DNA of 64,000 nt from LMUY01 sp965199165 (GCA_965199165.1 OZ240681.1:4278001-4342000); one strand, 5' to 3'. Counted from the stretch's first letter, positions 1 through 10,097 are shown. Notes: generated from the letters alone by a model not told the origin. Numbers and translations: made by a program.

Positions 1-70
1 CACAGGCTCACGGCGTTGCTGGCGTCCGCCGTCGCAGCGCCGCCTCTGAAGGGACGGGCGGAAACAGACG

Positions 71-200
71 ATGAGGACGCCGGACGAGGTGTCGACGATG
101 CAGCGGCTTCACGAGCCGGGCTGTGGCACGCGGCGGATTGCAGCGCAGGTTGGATGAAATCGCGAGACGGTGCAGCGGTATCTGGCGCTCCTACGGCCTG
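71..200 (+). pseudogene. IS21-family IstA transposase N-terminal remnant
   Basis: The frame starting at 71 reads MRTPDEVSTMQRLHEPGCG, then TRRIAAQVG, a stop, and NRETVQRYLA. This is the helix-turn-helix start typical of IS21 IstA proteins, with an in-frame TGA where such proteins carry another residue between G and N. Similarity is lost after about base 200, so only about 45 codons survive. It is a dead fragment that marks the region as IS-rich. The family call rests on remembered IstA N-termini. Confidence 0.6.
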
Positions 201-676
201 CCACTGGTGCCTCAACAACGTCTGCGGCGGATAGCGTCCGTGCTCGTGTTGCATTTTCGCTGATCGAAACGGGGTAGGCGGAGGTGGTCATCGGATCGGC
301 TGGCTAAGGTGGAGTTGCGAAGCTTCAACCTGAACCGACGAGGACCCAAAGAAGCTCCTGCGCCATCTACGCCGCCTGCAGGAGCCACTTGCATTGCGTG
401 CAGTAGGAGATGGTGATCCAGGCTCCAGCCTGCGGACTGACTAAACCGTCGACTACGCCCCGGTAGAGGGAACCAGGCAATCTCAACCCGACCGAAGCTG
501 GCGGCATAATCGGAACCAGGGAGTAGCTTATCTTCGCCGCCAACTTGTCCAGCCAACCGGGGCCACCTTAAACCAAGAAGCTCAGCTAGCTAGACGCCTG
601 GAGCGGCTGTGCTCATGGACATCAAGCCGGAACATGTGCGTCCATGCGGGGACTTCACGGTGAAGAGGCTGACCGA
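201..676. other. Intergenic stretch without a recognised gene
   Basis: No reading frame here looks like a real protein. An 8-bp inverted repeat, TAAGGTGG at 305-312 and CCACCTTA at 563-570, brackets 266 bp and could be the worn ends of a small IS-derived element, but no transposase similarity is recognised inside it. Confidence 0.4.
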
Positions 677-1309
677 ATGGACCGACTGAAAATGCTTGCC
701 AAAATACTGGGTAAGTCGTTCGAAATGAAGCTTGAACGACTGGAAAAGGCATTCGCTTCGGCGAGTTCTTCGTTCTACGCCGAACTGAGAGCGGTCAAGA
801 AAGCGCACGACGCCTTTCAGATTAAGGTCGATGCGGGAACAGCAAAATGGGAGGAGACCACCGACGACGGCGACCGCTATGACTATGGCGACGAGCTTTC
901 CGAGCGCAGGGATGACGCGGAGGAGGCTCTACTCACACTGCGGAAGGCATTCACCTTCCTGATCTATCATCAGTGGGAGCGGCTGGCGCAGCACTGGGGC
1001 AAACTCGGGAAGTCGCCGAACCACGAGGATCTGGTCAAGGCCATGAAGGCGGCGGCGGTGCCGTTGGACGAACCTGGTCTCGAGATACTGAGGCTGCTCG
1101 TGAACACACTCAAGCACAACAGCAGTAAGTATGGACCGCCGCTTTATCGGGCCCGCCCGGACCTGTTTAAAGCCGGGTTCGTCCCGGATGAGATCAATCC
1201 TGTTACAGGCACGAAGCTCACCAGCAACAGCTGGTCGGACCAGATCGAACTCTCAGACGCGAACATCGACGCGTTCATCGAGATCGTTAGAAATTCGGCG
1301 CCAACCTGA
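677..1309 (+). CDS. Uncharacterised helical protein, possibly HEPN-like
   Basis: The product is about 210 residues with no signal peptide or membrane segment. It is rich in charged helices: an N-terminal amphipathic region, then a central acidic stretch EETTDDGDRYDYGDE, then a helical core ending LLVNTLKHNSSKYG followed by PLYRARPDLF. The (L)xNTLKHN helix resembles the conserved helix of HEPN-type RNase/toxin proteins, but the usual R-x4-H is not clearly present, so that link is a guess. ATG 677 is preferred over ATG 644 because GAAGAGG lies 9 nt upstream. The gene stands alone between IS debris and a decayed transporter gene, in a defence-rich region. Confidence 0.6.
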   Translation: MDRLKMLAKILGKSFEMKLERLEKAFASASSSFYAELRAVKKAHDAFQIKVDAGTAKWEETTDDGDRYDYGDELSERRDDAEEALLTLRKAFTFLIYHQWERLAQHWGKLGKSPNHEDLVKAMKAAAVPLDEPGLEILRLLVNTLKHNSSKYGPPLYRARPDLFKAGFVPDEINPVTGTKLTSNSWSDQIELSDANIDAFIEIVRNSAPT

Positions 1310-1512
1310 CCTAAATTTTGGGAACGCCAGAGATCCGCTGCGCCACAGCTTTCGCCACCTGCTTGGACGCCCAATGTGCCTTGCGGATGGCAGCCAGACC
1401 GAGGAAGGAGCGCGGGGGGGATGACGTCGTTGCCCATCTCCTGGACCACGCATTGCCTCGCCTAATGCGGCGATGCCAAAGCGGAGGAACGGGTGCAGAG
1501 GGTGGTCCCCCT

Positions 1513-2195
1513 TGGGGGTCACCTCGCTCGAGCCGTCCGACACGAGCTACATCGCCGCCCGGATGGGCATTGCGGAGACGCTGACCAAGGTCGAGCCGGA
1601 TGGCCGGGTCACCGGCGGCGTTTTCGACAGCTGGACCGCGTCCGACGACAAGCTGTCATGGTGCTTCTACATCGCCGTAGGGCCGCTTCTTCATGGTGGC
1701 ACGCCGATCACCGCGGACATCGTCAAGGCAGACTTCGACCGCTGCATCCCTGGTGCGGCATCGCTCAAGACCGTCCCGATCGCCTCGGTGACGGCAGAAG
1801 GCGACACGGTGGAGATTGCGACGAAGACACCGTTCTCCCCCTACCATCGTTCCTGACGGACTGGGGGTGGATCGTCCTCGCCCCCGCCTCGTTCGGCCCC
1901 GACGGCACGGCTCTTGCCTAAATTGGCACTGGGCCCACCGCGTCGTGCGGCAAGAGAGGGACAGGGGCTAGCTAGAGCTGGAGGCGGTGCCGACTGCGCG
2001 AGCCAGGCCGATCATCACCCGCGTGCGCTACGACGCCGTGCCGCCGGGGAAACCCAGGCCACCATGGCGGAGAGTGGCGAAGCCGACCTCACCCTCACGC
2101 TGGCCTCGTTGGCGGTCGCCAGGATCAACTCCGCTCCCTGGGCGCACGTGGAGAGCCTGACCATTCCGCGTATAAGATTGCTGGCGCTCAACTAG
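1513..2195 (+). pseudogene. Decayed family-5 (peptide/nickel) ABC substrate-binding protein
   Basis: Consecutive pieces in different frames resemble the N-terminal half of family-5 solute-binding proteins. The first has ARMGIAETLTKVEPDGRVTG, a GGTPITAD segment and IATKTPFSP up to about 1845. Next comes LPSFLTDWGWIVLAPASFGP to 1921, then an IGTGP motif at about 1921-1936, a fragment ending ITRVRYDAVPPG, and ETQATMAESGEADLTLTLAS to 2195. At least three frameshifts and a missing C-terminal half make it non-functional. The end abuts the CHAT gene, so the decay may date from island insertion. The NikA/DppA-like assignment is from family memory. Confidence 0.75.
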
Positions 2196-2212
2196 GTTGA
2201 TTGGAGAACAGC

Positions 2213-4399
2213 GTGCTCACACCCGACCCGCTGAAGATAGTCTATGTTGTCGTCCAGGCCGATGACCGGCTTGAAGAAGTGTCTCCGTTCCAAGGTTTCG
2301 GCACCAGTTGGCCTTCCTCGCTGTGGGCACTGCGATTTCTTACGCTGGCTCCGTCATCCTTTCTCGACAGGGGCATGCCCCTGCAGCTGTTACTCGCCCA
2401 ACGAATGGGTGGTGCAAATCGCCTATCTTGGGTGCCACTCCGTATCGGAGCGCTCGAAGCTTCCGATCTTGACGATTTTGGCTTTGTGACAGTTGTCTGC
2501 ATAGGGGAGGGCAGCGTTGGGCAGCGAGTTGCGAGGTGGTGCAGCAGGCAGCGACGACCGGTCCTGCAGGTCGAGGTTGACGATATCCACTCAGACAAGG
2601 AGGCTGCTGCCTTCTTCAGCAAGCATCTACGGGACCATTGCCGGATAGTCTTGCAGCAGCATGGCGACACGCTGTCTGGGCCGCGCCTCCAGGCGGCAAG
2701 TCACGGCATAGACAAATGGCTTGCACGGGAGCCAACCGTTGGGATCAAGGCACCGGGCGGCCACAACATCACCCTACCAAATGAAATGGCCTTACTGCGA
2801 GCGGAGCGCTTCCTCGAGCCGCAGAAATCGTTCATTGCCATGAACGAAGCGGCTTACGATGCTCACGCGGTAGCAAGCGCCCAGTCGGTCATCGATGTCG
2901 CCGAGGACAACGGACTGGCCGACTTCAATCGCCTCTACCTTCCACTTCCAAGATTGATATTAACCGAGCCTGCCATGTATCGGCCCTCGTATCAAGCGTT
3001 CCATGACAAGCGAAAGTCGTTGAGCAAGCCGATGCGGGATGCACTTCGACGGTTACAGACCCAGACAGGGCTGTGCTCGACAATGGTGCCCAAAACAGCT
3101 TCTGATTTCCTAGCAGACTCCGGCGCTCAAGCCATCGTTGCAGCCCGCGCCATGGAGCTGAAGATCCATAGCTATGGAATAGGGCTCATGGCTGCTCAGA
3201 CATGCTCTGCCGTTCTGAGGCTGCGTCCGGCAGTCAACCACGTTTTTCCAGCCTTGTCCCGGTTCGCAAGAAACATTCGGGCAACCAGCCCTGCTGCACC
3301 GCGGAAGACGCCCAGTCTGTTCCTTACCCTGCAACGCGAGCTGCGAGATGCCGTCGGCCAAGCCAGAATCGAGTTCATCGAGCGCTGCGACGGGCCGATC
3401 AAAATAATCAGCGATGCCCCTATAGAGTTGCTTCCGGTGGGCGAACTCACACTTGGACTGCGTTACGACTGCTCGCGCATAAACGCCACGCCCGGCAATC
3501 TCATGATGGCCGAGCTTGTTGGTCGTGGGCCTGTCTTGCTCGACCTCGCTGCCCTCAGAAAAGTTCTGGTCATCAGCGCCTTCAAGGATACCGACCGACT
3601 GCGCAACCTCATGGAAGACTCGCTGGAGGTGATGACCGATGCCCTAGCGGGTTGCGTCGAGATCCGGTTCGTTCGTGTCCGAAACACGGGCGAGCTCATC
3701 GACGCTCTGAATGCCTCCAATGCCTCCATCCTGGTGTTTGATGGCCACGGACTTCCCGGTGGCCAAGATGGCGTAGGAGCTGTCGACATCAACGGCGAGC
3801 TGCTTGATGTCTGGACCCTGCGAGGCAAGGCACGCATTCCGCCCATCGTCATCCTGAGTGCCTGTGACACGCACAGTATGGATGCGGCAAACCATGCGAC
3901 CACGGCAAACGGGTTCATCGCCGCAGGCGCTATGACAACGCTCGCCACGTTGCTCCCGATTGGCGGCAGAGAAGGCGCGGTATTTGTCTGTCGTCTGCTA
4001 TACCGACTTTCCAAGTACCTGCCCGCAGCCTTCGTCGTCAAGGCGAGAGTATTGAACTGGTGTGAGATAGTGACCGGGATGCTTCGCATGGTGCTTGGCT
4101 TCGATCTGGTGGCAGCATTCATTGCTGACAAGGATGCGGCTCACGAACTCAGGACCAAGGCAAACCTCCACATCAACACGGACAATCCAGAGTGGCATTC
4201 TGCAATCCTAGACGACATTGCCCAAGCATCGAAAATGGACTTGGCCGTTGTGCGTAAGAAGGCCTACGGAGTGCTATCCGCGAGCGAGGCTATCCGTTAC
4301 GTCCAGATAGGCTCACCGGAGTTCATCCGTGTCGACGACGGTAGCGTGGCTGAGAACTTCTTTCCACCCGGCCTTGCTGAGCGGCTCGGAGTTGACTGA
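2213..4399 (+). CDS. CHAT-domain caspase-like protease
   Basis: A protein of about 728 residues whose C-terminal half carries a CHAT (caspase HetF-associated with TPR) signature. The histidine is in FDGHG (His512) and the catalytic cysteine in ILSACDT (Cys551), each after a hydrophobic beta strand as in clan CD peptidases. A GFIAAGA segment follows, as in other CHAT proteins. The N-terminal 400 residues match nothing I recognise and lack obvious TPRs. GTG 2213 is chosen because GGAG sits 6 nt upstream; a TTG at 2201 is also possible. CHAT proteases often act in phage-triggered cell suicide, sometimes by cutting gasdermins or partner toxins. No gasdermin-like gene is adjacent, so the target is unknown. 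Confidence 0.8.
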   Translation: MLTPDPLKIVYVVVQADDRLEEVSPFQGFGTSWPSSLWALRFLTLAPSSFLDRGMPLQLLLAQRMGGANRLSWVPLRIGALEASDLDDFGFVTVVCIGEGSVGQRVARWCSRQRRPVLQVEVDDIHSDKEAAAFFSKHLRDHCRIVLQQHGDTLSGPRLQAASHGIDKWLAREPTVGIKAPGGHNITLPNEMALLRAERFLEPQKSFIAMNEAAYDAHAVASAQSVIDVAEDNGLADFNRLYLPLPRLILTEPAMYRPSYQAFHDKRKSLSKPMRDALRRLQTQTGLCSTMVPKTASDFLADSGAQAIVAARAMELKIHSYGIGLMAAQTCSAVLRLRPAVNHVFPALSRFARNIRATSPAAPRKTPSLFLTLQRELRDAVGQARIEFIERCDGPIKIISDAPIELLPVGELTLGLRYDCSRINATPGNLMMAELVGRGPVLLDLAALRKVLVISAFKDTDRLRNLMEDSLEVMTDALAGCVEIRFVRVRNTGELIDALNASNASILVFDGHGLPGGQDGVGAVDINGELLDVWTLRGKARIPPIVILSACDTHSMDAANHATTANGFIAAGAMTTLATLLPIGGREGAVFVCRLLYRLSKYLPAAFVVKARVLNWCEIVTGMLRMVLGFDLVAAFIADKDAAHELRTKANLHINTDNPEWHSAILDDIAQASKMDLAVVRKKAYGVLSASEAIRYVQIGSPEFIRVDDGSVAENFFPPGLAERLGVD

Positions 4400-4868
4400 C
4401 CCCTGAGCCGCTCATCCCAGTTGGCGCGAATGCAGCAGCATCCCGACTTTCGACCCGCCTGCCACAAGTGATCCCCGCTAAACACCCGAGGCAAACTTCT
4501 CATTCCGGTATCGTCTGACCTGCGGGCAATTGCCACTTCCTTGTGTTGTCCCAGCGCACAGGCAGCTGCCGGAGGTGCAAACTTGGTAGTCACGAGCCGA
4601 TCCTTTCGTAAAGCATTCAAGACGTGGTCGCCGCAGTTCGGCCTCGCTATGATGTTGCGGCGCAACGCTCCCCGGGCTGCCACCCCGAGCGGTTTACAGT
4701 TTGAGACGACCTGTGGAACAGCGTGGAAAATTGATACAGGCCCGGCAGCGGCGGTAATGGTATGCTCGTTGACGTCGGTCAGGATCGCCGCGGCTGCAAT
4801 GGCACCAGCCATCGCGTGCACAGCCGCTACACGCGGTCTAACGCAGACCTCTTTCTGAGTGGCCGCCT
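4400..4868. other. Intergenic, no recognisable gene
   Basis: This stretch after the CHAT gene holds open frames on both strands, but none resembles a known protein or has a convincing start site. It runs into a degraded ISL3 transposase. Confidence 0.4.
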
Positions 4869-5219
4869 CGTGCATCTGAAGCTGCTCGCCCGACGACCGC
4901 GCCCTGTGCACTCGCCGCATCTTCTCCGTGCGCCGTTGCTACAAGCCCATAGGCCCGGCGCACGGCCCGGCCAGATGAGATCGTGTACCATCCCGGCCTG
5001 GCGCTTGGCGGTCGTCCGGTCGCGAGTTTCGCCCGAAGCCTCCGGCTTCCGGTCAGCAACGGCACCCTGCTGCGGGTTGTCCGACGCCGGGGAAGTCCAG
5101 CGTTCACGCCTCGGCAGGCGGTCGGGATCGATGATGGGGCATGGAAGCGCAACCACCTTCATGGTACGCTGTTCTGGGGCTGCGATAGGAGTGCGCATAC
5201 GACACGAGGTAGCAGATAG
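4869..5219 (+). pseudogene. ISL3-family transposase remnant
   Basis: A frame covering 4983-5219 contains GLALGGRPVASFARSLRLPV, then NGTLLRVVRRRGSPAF and VGIDDGAWKRNH. This matches the region of ISL3 transposases up to the first catalytic Asp (usually GIDDWAWRR). An upstream frame-shifted piece (4869-4980) looks like the preceding zinc-ribbon part. The catalytic core after this point is gone. It is a dead insertion-sequence fragment lying between two defence-like units. Confidence 0.65.
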
Positions 5220-5226
5220 GCTTGCA

Positions 5227-8200
5227 TTATCGCGCTTCAGTTCTCGCTGCCCGTGCCTTAGTCCCGCTTGGTCCCGGCTTTATTCCCGCCATCCGGGTGG
5301 ATGTGACGGTTTCCTGATCCGACACGTCCACGACAACGACATCCAGTCTGGCGCGCTTCTCGGGCGGCAGTTGCGCCACCAGGGCTGAGTGCAGAGACTC
5401 CGCCGAGTCGATGGGACCAAAGCCCGCAGGAGTTCCTGGGACGGGCTTATACGAACCAAACCACAAAACCAGGTATATCCCATGGCCCGAGGCTCCGAGC
5501 GAGCGGGCGTATGGCTCCAGCTGCTCGGTCGGCGCCGTCCAGAGCTCCGTGTTCCAGTGCCGTTTGACCTCGACCGGGACTGCCGCGTCGCCCTTCCCAA
5601 GCACCACCATGTCAGCCCGACGGTCATTCCCGCTCCGCGCTTCTGTCAACACCGGCCGAGTGACTGGAATCTTGAACGGTGCTAGCCGGTCGGACAACCT
5701 GTCAGCGAGGATGTCACGGCACTCGTTCTCGACCTTAGCCGTCTTGGCTCCTCCTGGCGGGCGATTCCAGAACGCTCTCCATCCCGACGTCTGACCATCC
5801 CTTATCTCCATGGCAAGCGCAGCCAGCAGGTCGCGGACAACGGCTCTCAAGTCGGCAGGGACGGCAGGTGGCCCGGAATTGAGCGCTTTGGCTACGTCGC
5901 GCGGAATGGGCGCGGTGAACAGCGCCTCGCGGCGCGTGTTCTCCTGCTGGACGATGCTGTGCCTCAGAAGCTCGCGCCACCTCTGCAAGGCGGACTCTTC
6001 CGAGAGCAGCTGCAGCCGGTTGCGCGCAATCTCTAACGGAGACCGCGAGATTCGCTCGACGGCCTCTCCGAGGCACTGCCCGATCATCGAGCCTTCGCCG
6101 TAGCGTGCCGGGGGCGGATGGAGCGGACCGAGGTGCTGCAAGGACGCAGCGTCGCGTTCTATCGCAGCCTCGGCCGACATGGAGATGTTGGCGTGTCCCG
6201 CGACATTGAACAGGCCGCCAAAGGAGGCGTGGCTTTCCGGACTGTCGATTTCCTCGGCGAAACCGGCCCGGTGCGTTCCTGGCTCAAGCAGGAACGCGGC
6301 AAAGGTCCAAAGCCGCCGGGCATGTGGGGGAAGCCTTCGCGAGAGCGCCTTCCTGGCGACGTCCAGGAGTTGGCCACACGGCACGCAGCGCAGTGCTGCT
6401 TCGAGAACCTGCTGCAGGATGCAAGCGCGCGTGGACGGACGGCACTCGAGCATGGCGATAAGGATACCGGCCACTGCGGTTCCACGGCTTTCGAAATCCC
6501 GGAGGTATGGAAGCTCCCGCGCGCGTCCTCCTGCAGCCGCGACCCAGAACTCCAGGAGCGCCTGCCTACCATCCTCGGTCAGGATGATCCGGTCGGCGGC
6601 TGCCTCCCCAGCCATGTCGCGGGTCGGCGCGTCCTTGATGAGGAAGCTCCAACCGACGACAGCGAAGGCGTATGGGATGGGCATAGGCCCGGAGAGACCT
6701 GGTCGTATGGTCTCGGCAGCGTGGGCCGCCGCTATCCAGCCTTCGGGGGGAATGACCGAACGCCTTGCTATGCCTTCCTGGACGACGGGAGACAGAGGGA
6801 AGTCGGTGGCCACTGCCTCCCAACCGGCTCTGATGTCGGCCGCCCCGGCCACTCCCACCCAGGCGGACAGTGGGTCACCGGCCTGGACTTCGACGTCACC
6901 AGGCTGTTCACCGAACACAACCCGGGCGCCGAATGCCAGGGATGCAATGTGGCGTCCCGACTGCACCAGAAGGCGGTTGGCCGCGACCCAGTCGCGGTCC
7001 TCGGCCTGCTGCCGGGCAAGCTCCCTGCGCTGCTCAGCCATCGTGGCTTCGTGCTCGCTCCTCCACTTATCGTCCACTGGAGCGAGGAGCCATGCGAGCG
7101 TCCCGGAGAACTCCTCTCCTCGGGCGCACACTGCCGCCACCACGCGCTCGAACAGTCCAGCACAATCATCCGCTCTCGCTGTCAGGACCCCGGCAATCTC
7201 GGAAGCCTCCCGGAAGTCCTCCGGCGAGGCATGGCCAAGCTGTTCCAGCCGTTCCACGAAGACGGCCTTTGCCGCTGTCGAAAGGAAACGTCCGACGATG
7301 CGGTGAAACTCAACGCCTGCAGCTATCCGCCTGGACGATGGCAGCGACGCGGCAAGCGCATCGAAGAGCATCACTTCGTAAGGGGGCTCACGTGCCATCC
7401 AGGAGACGATGGCCTCCCTGACCTCCTTCCGGAGCTGCGTGACGTAGGGTCCGTGCACGTTGCGGATCCAGGCAAGCAGCCGCTCCGGCTTGAGGTCGGG
7501 CACGGCTACGATGGCGGCGGCAAGCGCATCGTCTAAAAGCGTGCGGACCTCGATGTAACGAATGCGCCGTCCACCTCCGCCCAGGATGGGTTCATCGAAC
7601 AGGGTAGGCATGGGAGCCGCCACCAAGGCAACGCCCATTTGTCGAGCATACCCCATGACCTCTTCGACGGACGCAGCATAGTCGGCGAGCACGCGTCGCA
7701 ACTCCGATGCCTCGGCACCTGCTCCAACCAGCGGGGCAAGAAGATGCAGCCTCAGCATCAGAGGTCCACCGGCCACCTGGCTTGAGATGGCCACAAGTAT
7801 CTCCCTCCCCATGGCCAGGGAGTCCTCGGCAAGATGGAGGCATGCGTCGGCCGCGAGCTTGCGCAGAGGTTCGGGAGTCGATGCGTCGGCGGCAAACGCG
7901 AACAGCCGGGATGAAAGCGCAGGCACGCGTCGTCCGGTCGCCAGTGCCATGAGCGCCATGGTGCGTCTCTGGAACTCTTCATTGGGGCTGAAGATGACGG
8001 CCGCCAGGTCCTCTGCCAGATCATCCCCCGCAAGCCCGGCGAGGGCAGATGAGCCCCGGCTGCTGCCCAGGAACCAGGGGTCGGCGCGCCCGACCACGCG
8101 CAGCAGTTCGCGTCGGTGCTCCTCCGGCAGTGCCGCTGCGTCTCCGTGGAACAGAATGGTCTCGGGATCCTCCCTCAGGAGCATCATGGCTTCCCGATGG

Positions 8201-9282
8201 TATCGCGTTGACGCCAGGGCGGTCACGAACCAGGCATGCAGGCCCGTAAGCGCCGGAGCAGGCCGGGCACCGTCTCCGCACAGCAACGCGACCGCCCTGG
8301 CGACTGGAAGGGCTGACAAGGCCCCATCCGTGGGATCTGGATCGACCGCGCGGGCAAGAGCCTGTCCACCAAGGTATTCGGCGACGATGCGGTGCGTTGG
8401 AATGAACGCACCGCCCTCTCCGCGGAACATTGGCGTGTCGAGCGCGTGGCGCAGCGCGTTCGTGGAAACCCCTGCCGGTATCAGGTCGTCCAAAGTGACG
8501 CACGCATGGTCCGGCAGCTTGTCCAGAGACCACAGTTCGGAACGTGCCGACAGCAGGAGCACCAAGCATGCCACCTCGGCGGCGCCGAGAATACTGGCAG
8601 GCCCAGGCCGTCCGGGATTGTCCGGCATGTCCTTGTTGAGCTCGTGGGCCATCTTCCTGGTGGCGGCGGCAAAGAGGCCGGAGCGGGTGAGAATGGGTCC
8701 CGGGTGGGCGGAAACCGTCTCGTGCAGGAGCCGGAGCGTGGCGGGGTTACCCATAAGGCTTCCAGTCGCCATCCGCTCGATCCGCCGGACGAAGCCGGTG
8801 GGGTCGGCTTCGCCGAAATGCTCCAAGACGGCCTTGATGTCCGGGCTCGTCAGCGGCTCAAGCTGCCAGAGGCTGAAGGATAGGAGCCTTCCCTCGAGGA
8901 AACGCACCTCGGATGCAGGGAGGGATATCGAGCGGCAGGCAATGCGCCAACCGTCGTAATTGGAACTGCGGAGAACAGCCGAGAGGTCGGCAAGCCTGTC
9001 ACGTGAGGGTTCTCCCATCCGGTATTCTTCAAAGGCATCGATGAATACGGTCCTGCCACGCGGGCGCTGGCCCTCCACGAACTCCCTGGCTGTGACGGTC
9101 GACGTGCCCGCGGCCTCGGCCGCCTGGCGGAGCGTGGCAGACTTGCCGCTCCCCGGTTCACCGAACAGCACCCACCGGCTCTGGCCTGCGATCTCGCTTA
9201 CTCTGGCGTGCCGGGACTGGTCTTGGTCAAGCCCACGCTGGACGACAAGACGATCCACCTTGGCGAGAGGTAGCCTCGTCAT
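5227..9282 (-). CDS. Giant NTPase with C-terminal PD-(D/E)XK nuclease domain
   Basis: This protein has 1351 residues. The N-terminus carries a P-loop GEPGSGKS (41-48), a Walker B strand VFIDAFEE (Asp82) and a DGWRIACRS strand, the layout of NACHT/STAND-type NTPases. The next several hundred residues are helical and repeat-like, as in sensor arms. The last 190 residues contain RADMVVLG (Asp1224) and VPVEVKRHW (Glu1238, Lys1240), the D...E-x-K pattern of PD-(D/E)XK nucleases. It is therefore probably an ATP-dependent sensor that unleashes DNA or RNA cleavage in infected cells. Most described Avs proteins carry the nuclease at the N-terminus; here it is C-terminal. It lies 129 bp downstream of a DGQQR-motif gene on the same strand. 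Confidence 0.75.
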   Translation of the reverse strand: MTRLPLAKVDRLVVQRGLDQDQSRHARVSEIAGQSRWVLFGEPGSGKSATLRQAAEAAGTSTVTAREFVEGQRPRGRTVFIDAFEEYRMGEPSRDRLADLSAVLRSSNYDGWRIACRSISLPASEVRFLEGRLLSFSLWQLEPLTSPDIKAVLEHFGEADPTGFVRRIERMATGSLMGNPATLRLLHETVSAHPGPILTRSGLFAAATRKMAHELNKDMPDNPGRPGPASILGAAEVACLVLLLSARSELWSLDKLPDHACVTLDDLIPAGVSTNALRHALDTPMFRGEGGAFIPTHRIVAEYLGGQALARAVDPDPTDGALSALPVARAVALLCGDGARPAPALTGLHAWFVTALASTRYHREAMMLLREDPETILFHGDAAALPEEHRRELLRVVGRADPWFLGSSRGSSALAGLAGDDLAEDLAAVIFSPNEEFQRRTMALMALATGRRVPALSSRLFAFAADASTPEPLRKLAADACLHLAEDSLAMGREILVAISSQVAGGPLMLRLHLLAPLVGAGAEASELRRVLADYAASVEEVMGYARQMGVALVAAPMPTLFDEPILGGGGRRIRYIEVRTLLDDALAAAIVAVPDLKPERLLAWIRNVHGPYVTQLRKEVREAIVSWMAREPPYEVMLFDALAASLPSSRRIAAGVEFHRIVGRFLSTAAKAVFVERLEQLGHASPEDFREASEIAGVLTARADDCAGLFERVVAAVCARGEEFSGTLAWLLAPVDDKWRSEHEATMAEQRRELARQQAEDRDWVAANRLLVQSGRHIASLAFGARVVFGEQPGDVEVQAGDPLSAWVGVAGAADIRAGWEAVATDFPLSPVVQEGIARRSVIPPEGWIAAAHAAETIRPGLSGPMPIPYAFAVVGWSFLIKDAPTRDMAGEAAADRIILTEDGRQALLEFWVAAAGGRARELPYLRDFESRGTAVAGILIAMLECRPSTRACILQQVLEAALRCVPCGQLLDVARKALSRRLPPHARRLWTFAAFLLEPGTHRAGFAEEIDSPESHASFGGLFNVAGHANISMSAEAAIERDAASLQHLGPLHPPPARYGEGSMIGQCLGEAVERISRSPLEIARNRLQLLSEESALQRWRELLRHSIVQQENTRREALFTAPIPRDVAKALNSGPPAVPADLRAVVRDLLAALAMEIRDGQTSGWRAFWNRPPGGAKTAKVENECRDILADRLSDRLAPFKIPVTRPVLTEARSGNDRRADMVVLGKGDAAVPVEVKRHWNTELWTAPTEQLEPYARSLGASGHGIYLVLWFGSYKPVPGTPAGFGPIDSAESLHSALVAQLPPEKRARLDVVVVDVSDQETVTSTRMAGIKPGPSGTKARAARTEAR

Positions 9283-9410
9283 GGCGATGCCTGTTCGGCG
9301 ACGTCATCCTCCGGGCGAGCAGGGGCGGCGATGCCTTGGCGGAAACCTCCGAGCTTCACAACGAGTGTCCCATTCTCTTGTCTCCTCGTCCGAGCGGCAC
9401 AGTCAGCCTT

Positions 9411-10097
9411 TCACACAGGCCTTCCCGCAGAGCGAGCCCGGCGTAGTGCCACATATAATTTCGGATCTCGGGCCATGAAATCCTTGATTGCGCGTTCGCT
9501 CTGGCCAGGCTCCTTGAGGCCAAGATGCCGCGCAACCTTGCTGGCTGCGACCCACATCCGGTCAAGTTCATGCAGAGCTTGCACCGCACTCGACCAGTCC
9601 GCGGAGCGGATTTCAAAGGCAAGTCCTGCCTCGACACCCTCGGCCCGAACATCGAGCGGCTCGAATTCTCGGCCAAGCTTATACCGGCGACCACTGCGGG
9701 TCTCGGCAAAGATTTCGTCCTCGAACCTCACCCAGATGCAGCGGCTCACCCTCAACGGGTCACCAGCCCCAAGGGCAAGCGCACGGATCCGTTGTTGCCC
9801 GTCGAACAGGTCAAAAGCCCCTTCTGGCGCCCTGGTCAGTTCCGTAGGCGCCTCCCGGTCGACGACCCATGGCCTGGCAGCCTGGACGTAGAACAGTCCG
9901 ATCGGCATGCCGTCCAGCACGGATCGCCACAGGTCGAGTACCTGCTTGGACGCCACACCCCGCTCCGCTGCAGAGGCGAGGTCAGCGGAGGCTGGCACCA
10001 CCCCCACGACGACTTCGTCTGGGAATGCTCTATCCATGTCAGCAGTTCTAGGAGGCTTGAAAGCTTTCGGCTCGCCTGCCTCGAAGGCTCGGTCCAT
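9411..10097 (-). CDS. DGQQR-motif (DUF262/ParB-like) protein with C-terminal SGRRY-LGR module
   Basis: About 228 residues. The centre contains FDLFDGQQRIRALALG, the DGQQR motif of DUF262/GmrSD-N and ParB-like nucleotide-binding folds. The C-terminal half carries TRSGRRYKLGREFEPLDV and a helix with LDRMWVAASKVARHL. This module recurs in the protein at 20829-21275. There is no HNH or nuclease domain of the kind that completes GmrSD, so any effector is probably the neighbouring NTPase-nuclease downstream. The start is uncertain: ATG 10097 and ATG 10037 are both possible and neither has a good ribosome site. The partner relationship is inferred from order and spacing. Confidence 0.6.
   Translation of the reverse strand: MDRAFEAGEPKAFKPPRTADMDRAFPDEVVVGVVPASADLASAAERGVASKQVLDLWRSVLDGMPIGLFYVQAARPWVVDREAPTELTRAPEGAFDLFDGQQRIRALALGAGDPLRVSRCIWVRFEDEIFAETRSGRRYKLGREFEPLDVRAEGVEAGLAFEIRSADWSSAVQALHELDRMWVAASKVARHLGLKEPGQSERAIKDFMARDPKLYVALRRARSAGRPV

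Noticed and set aside
305..570. Possible 266-bp mini-element with TAAGGTGG ends
   Set aside because: Only 8 bp match, no direct repeats flank it and the inside shows no transposase similarity.
4297..4920. Long minus-strand frame after the CHAT gene
   Set aside because: It overlaps the CHAT 3' end and an ISL3 remnant, has no good ribosome site and no recognisable motif.
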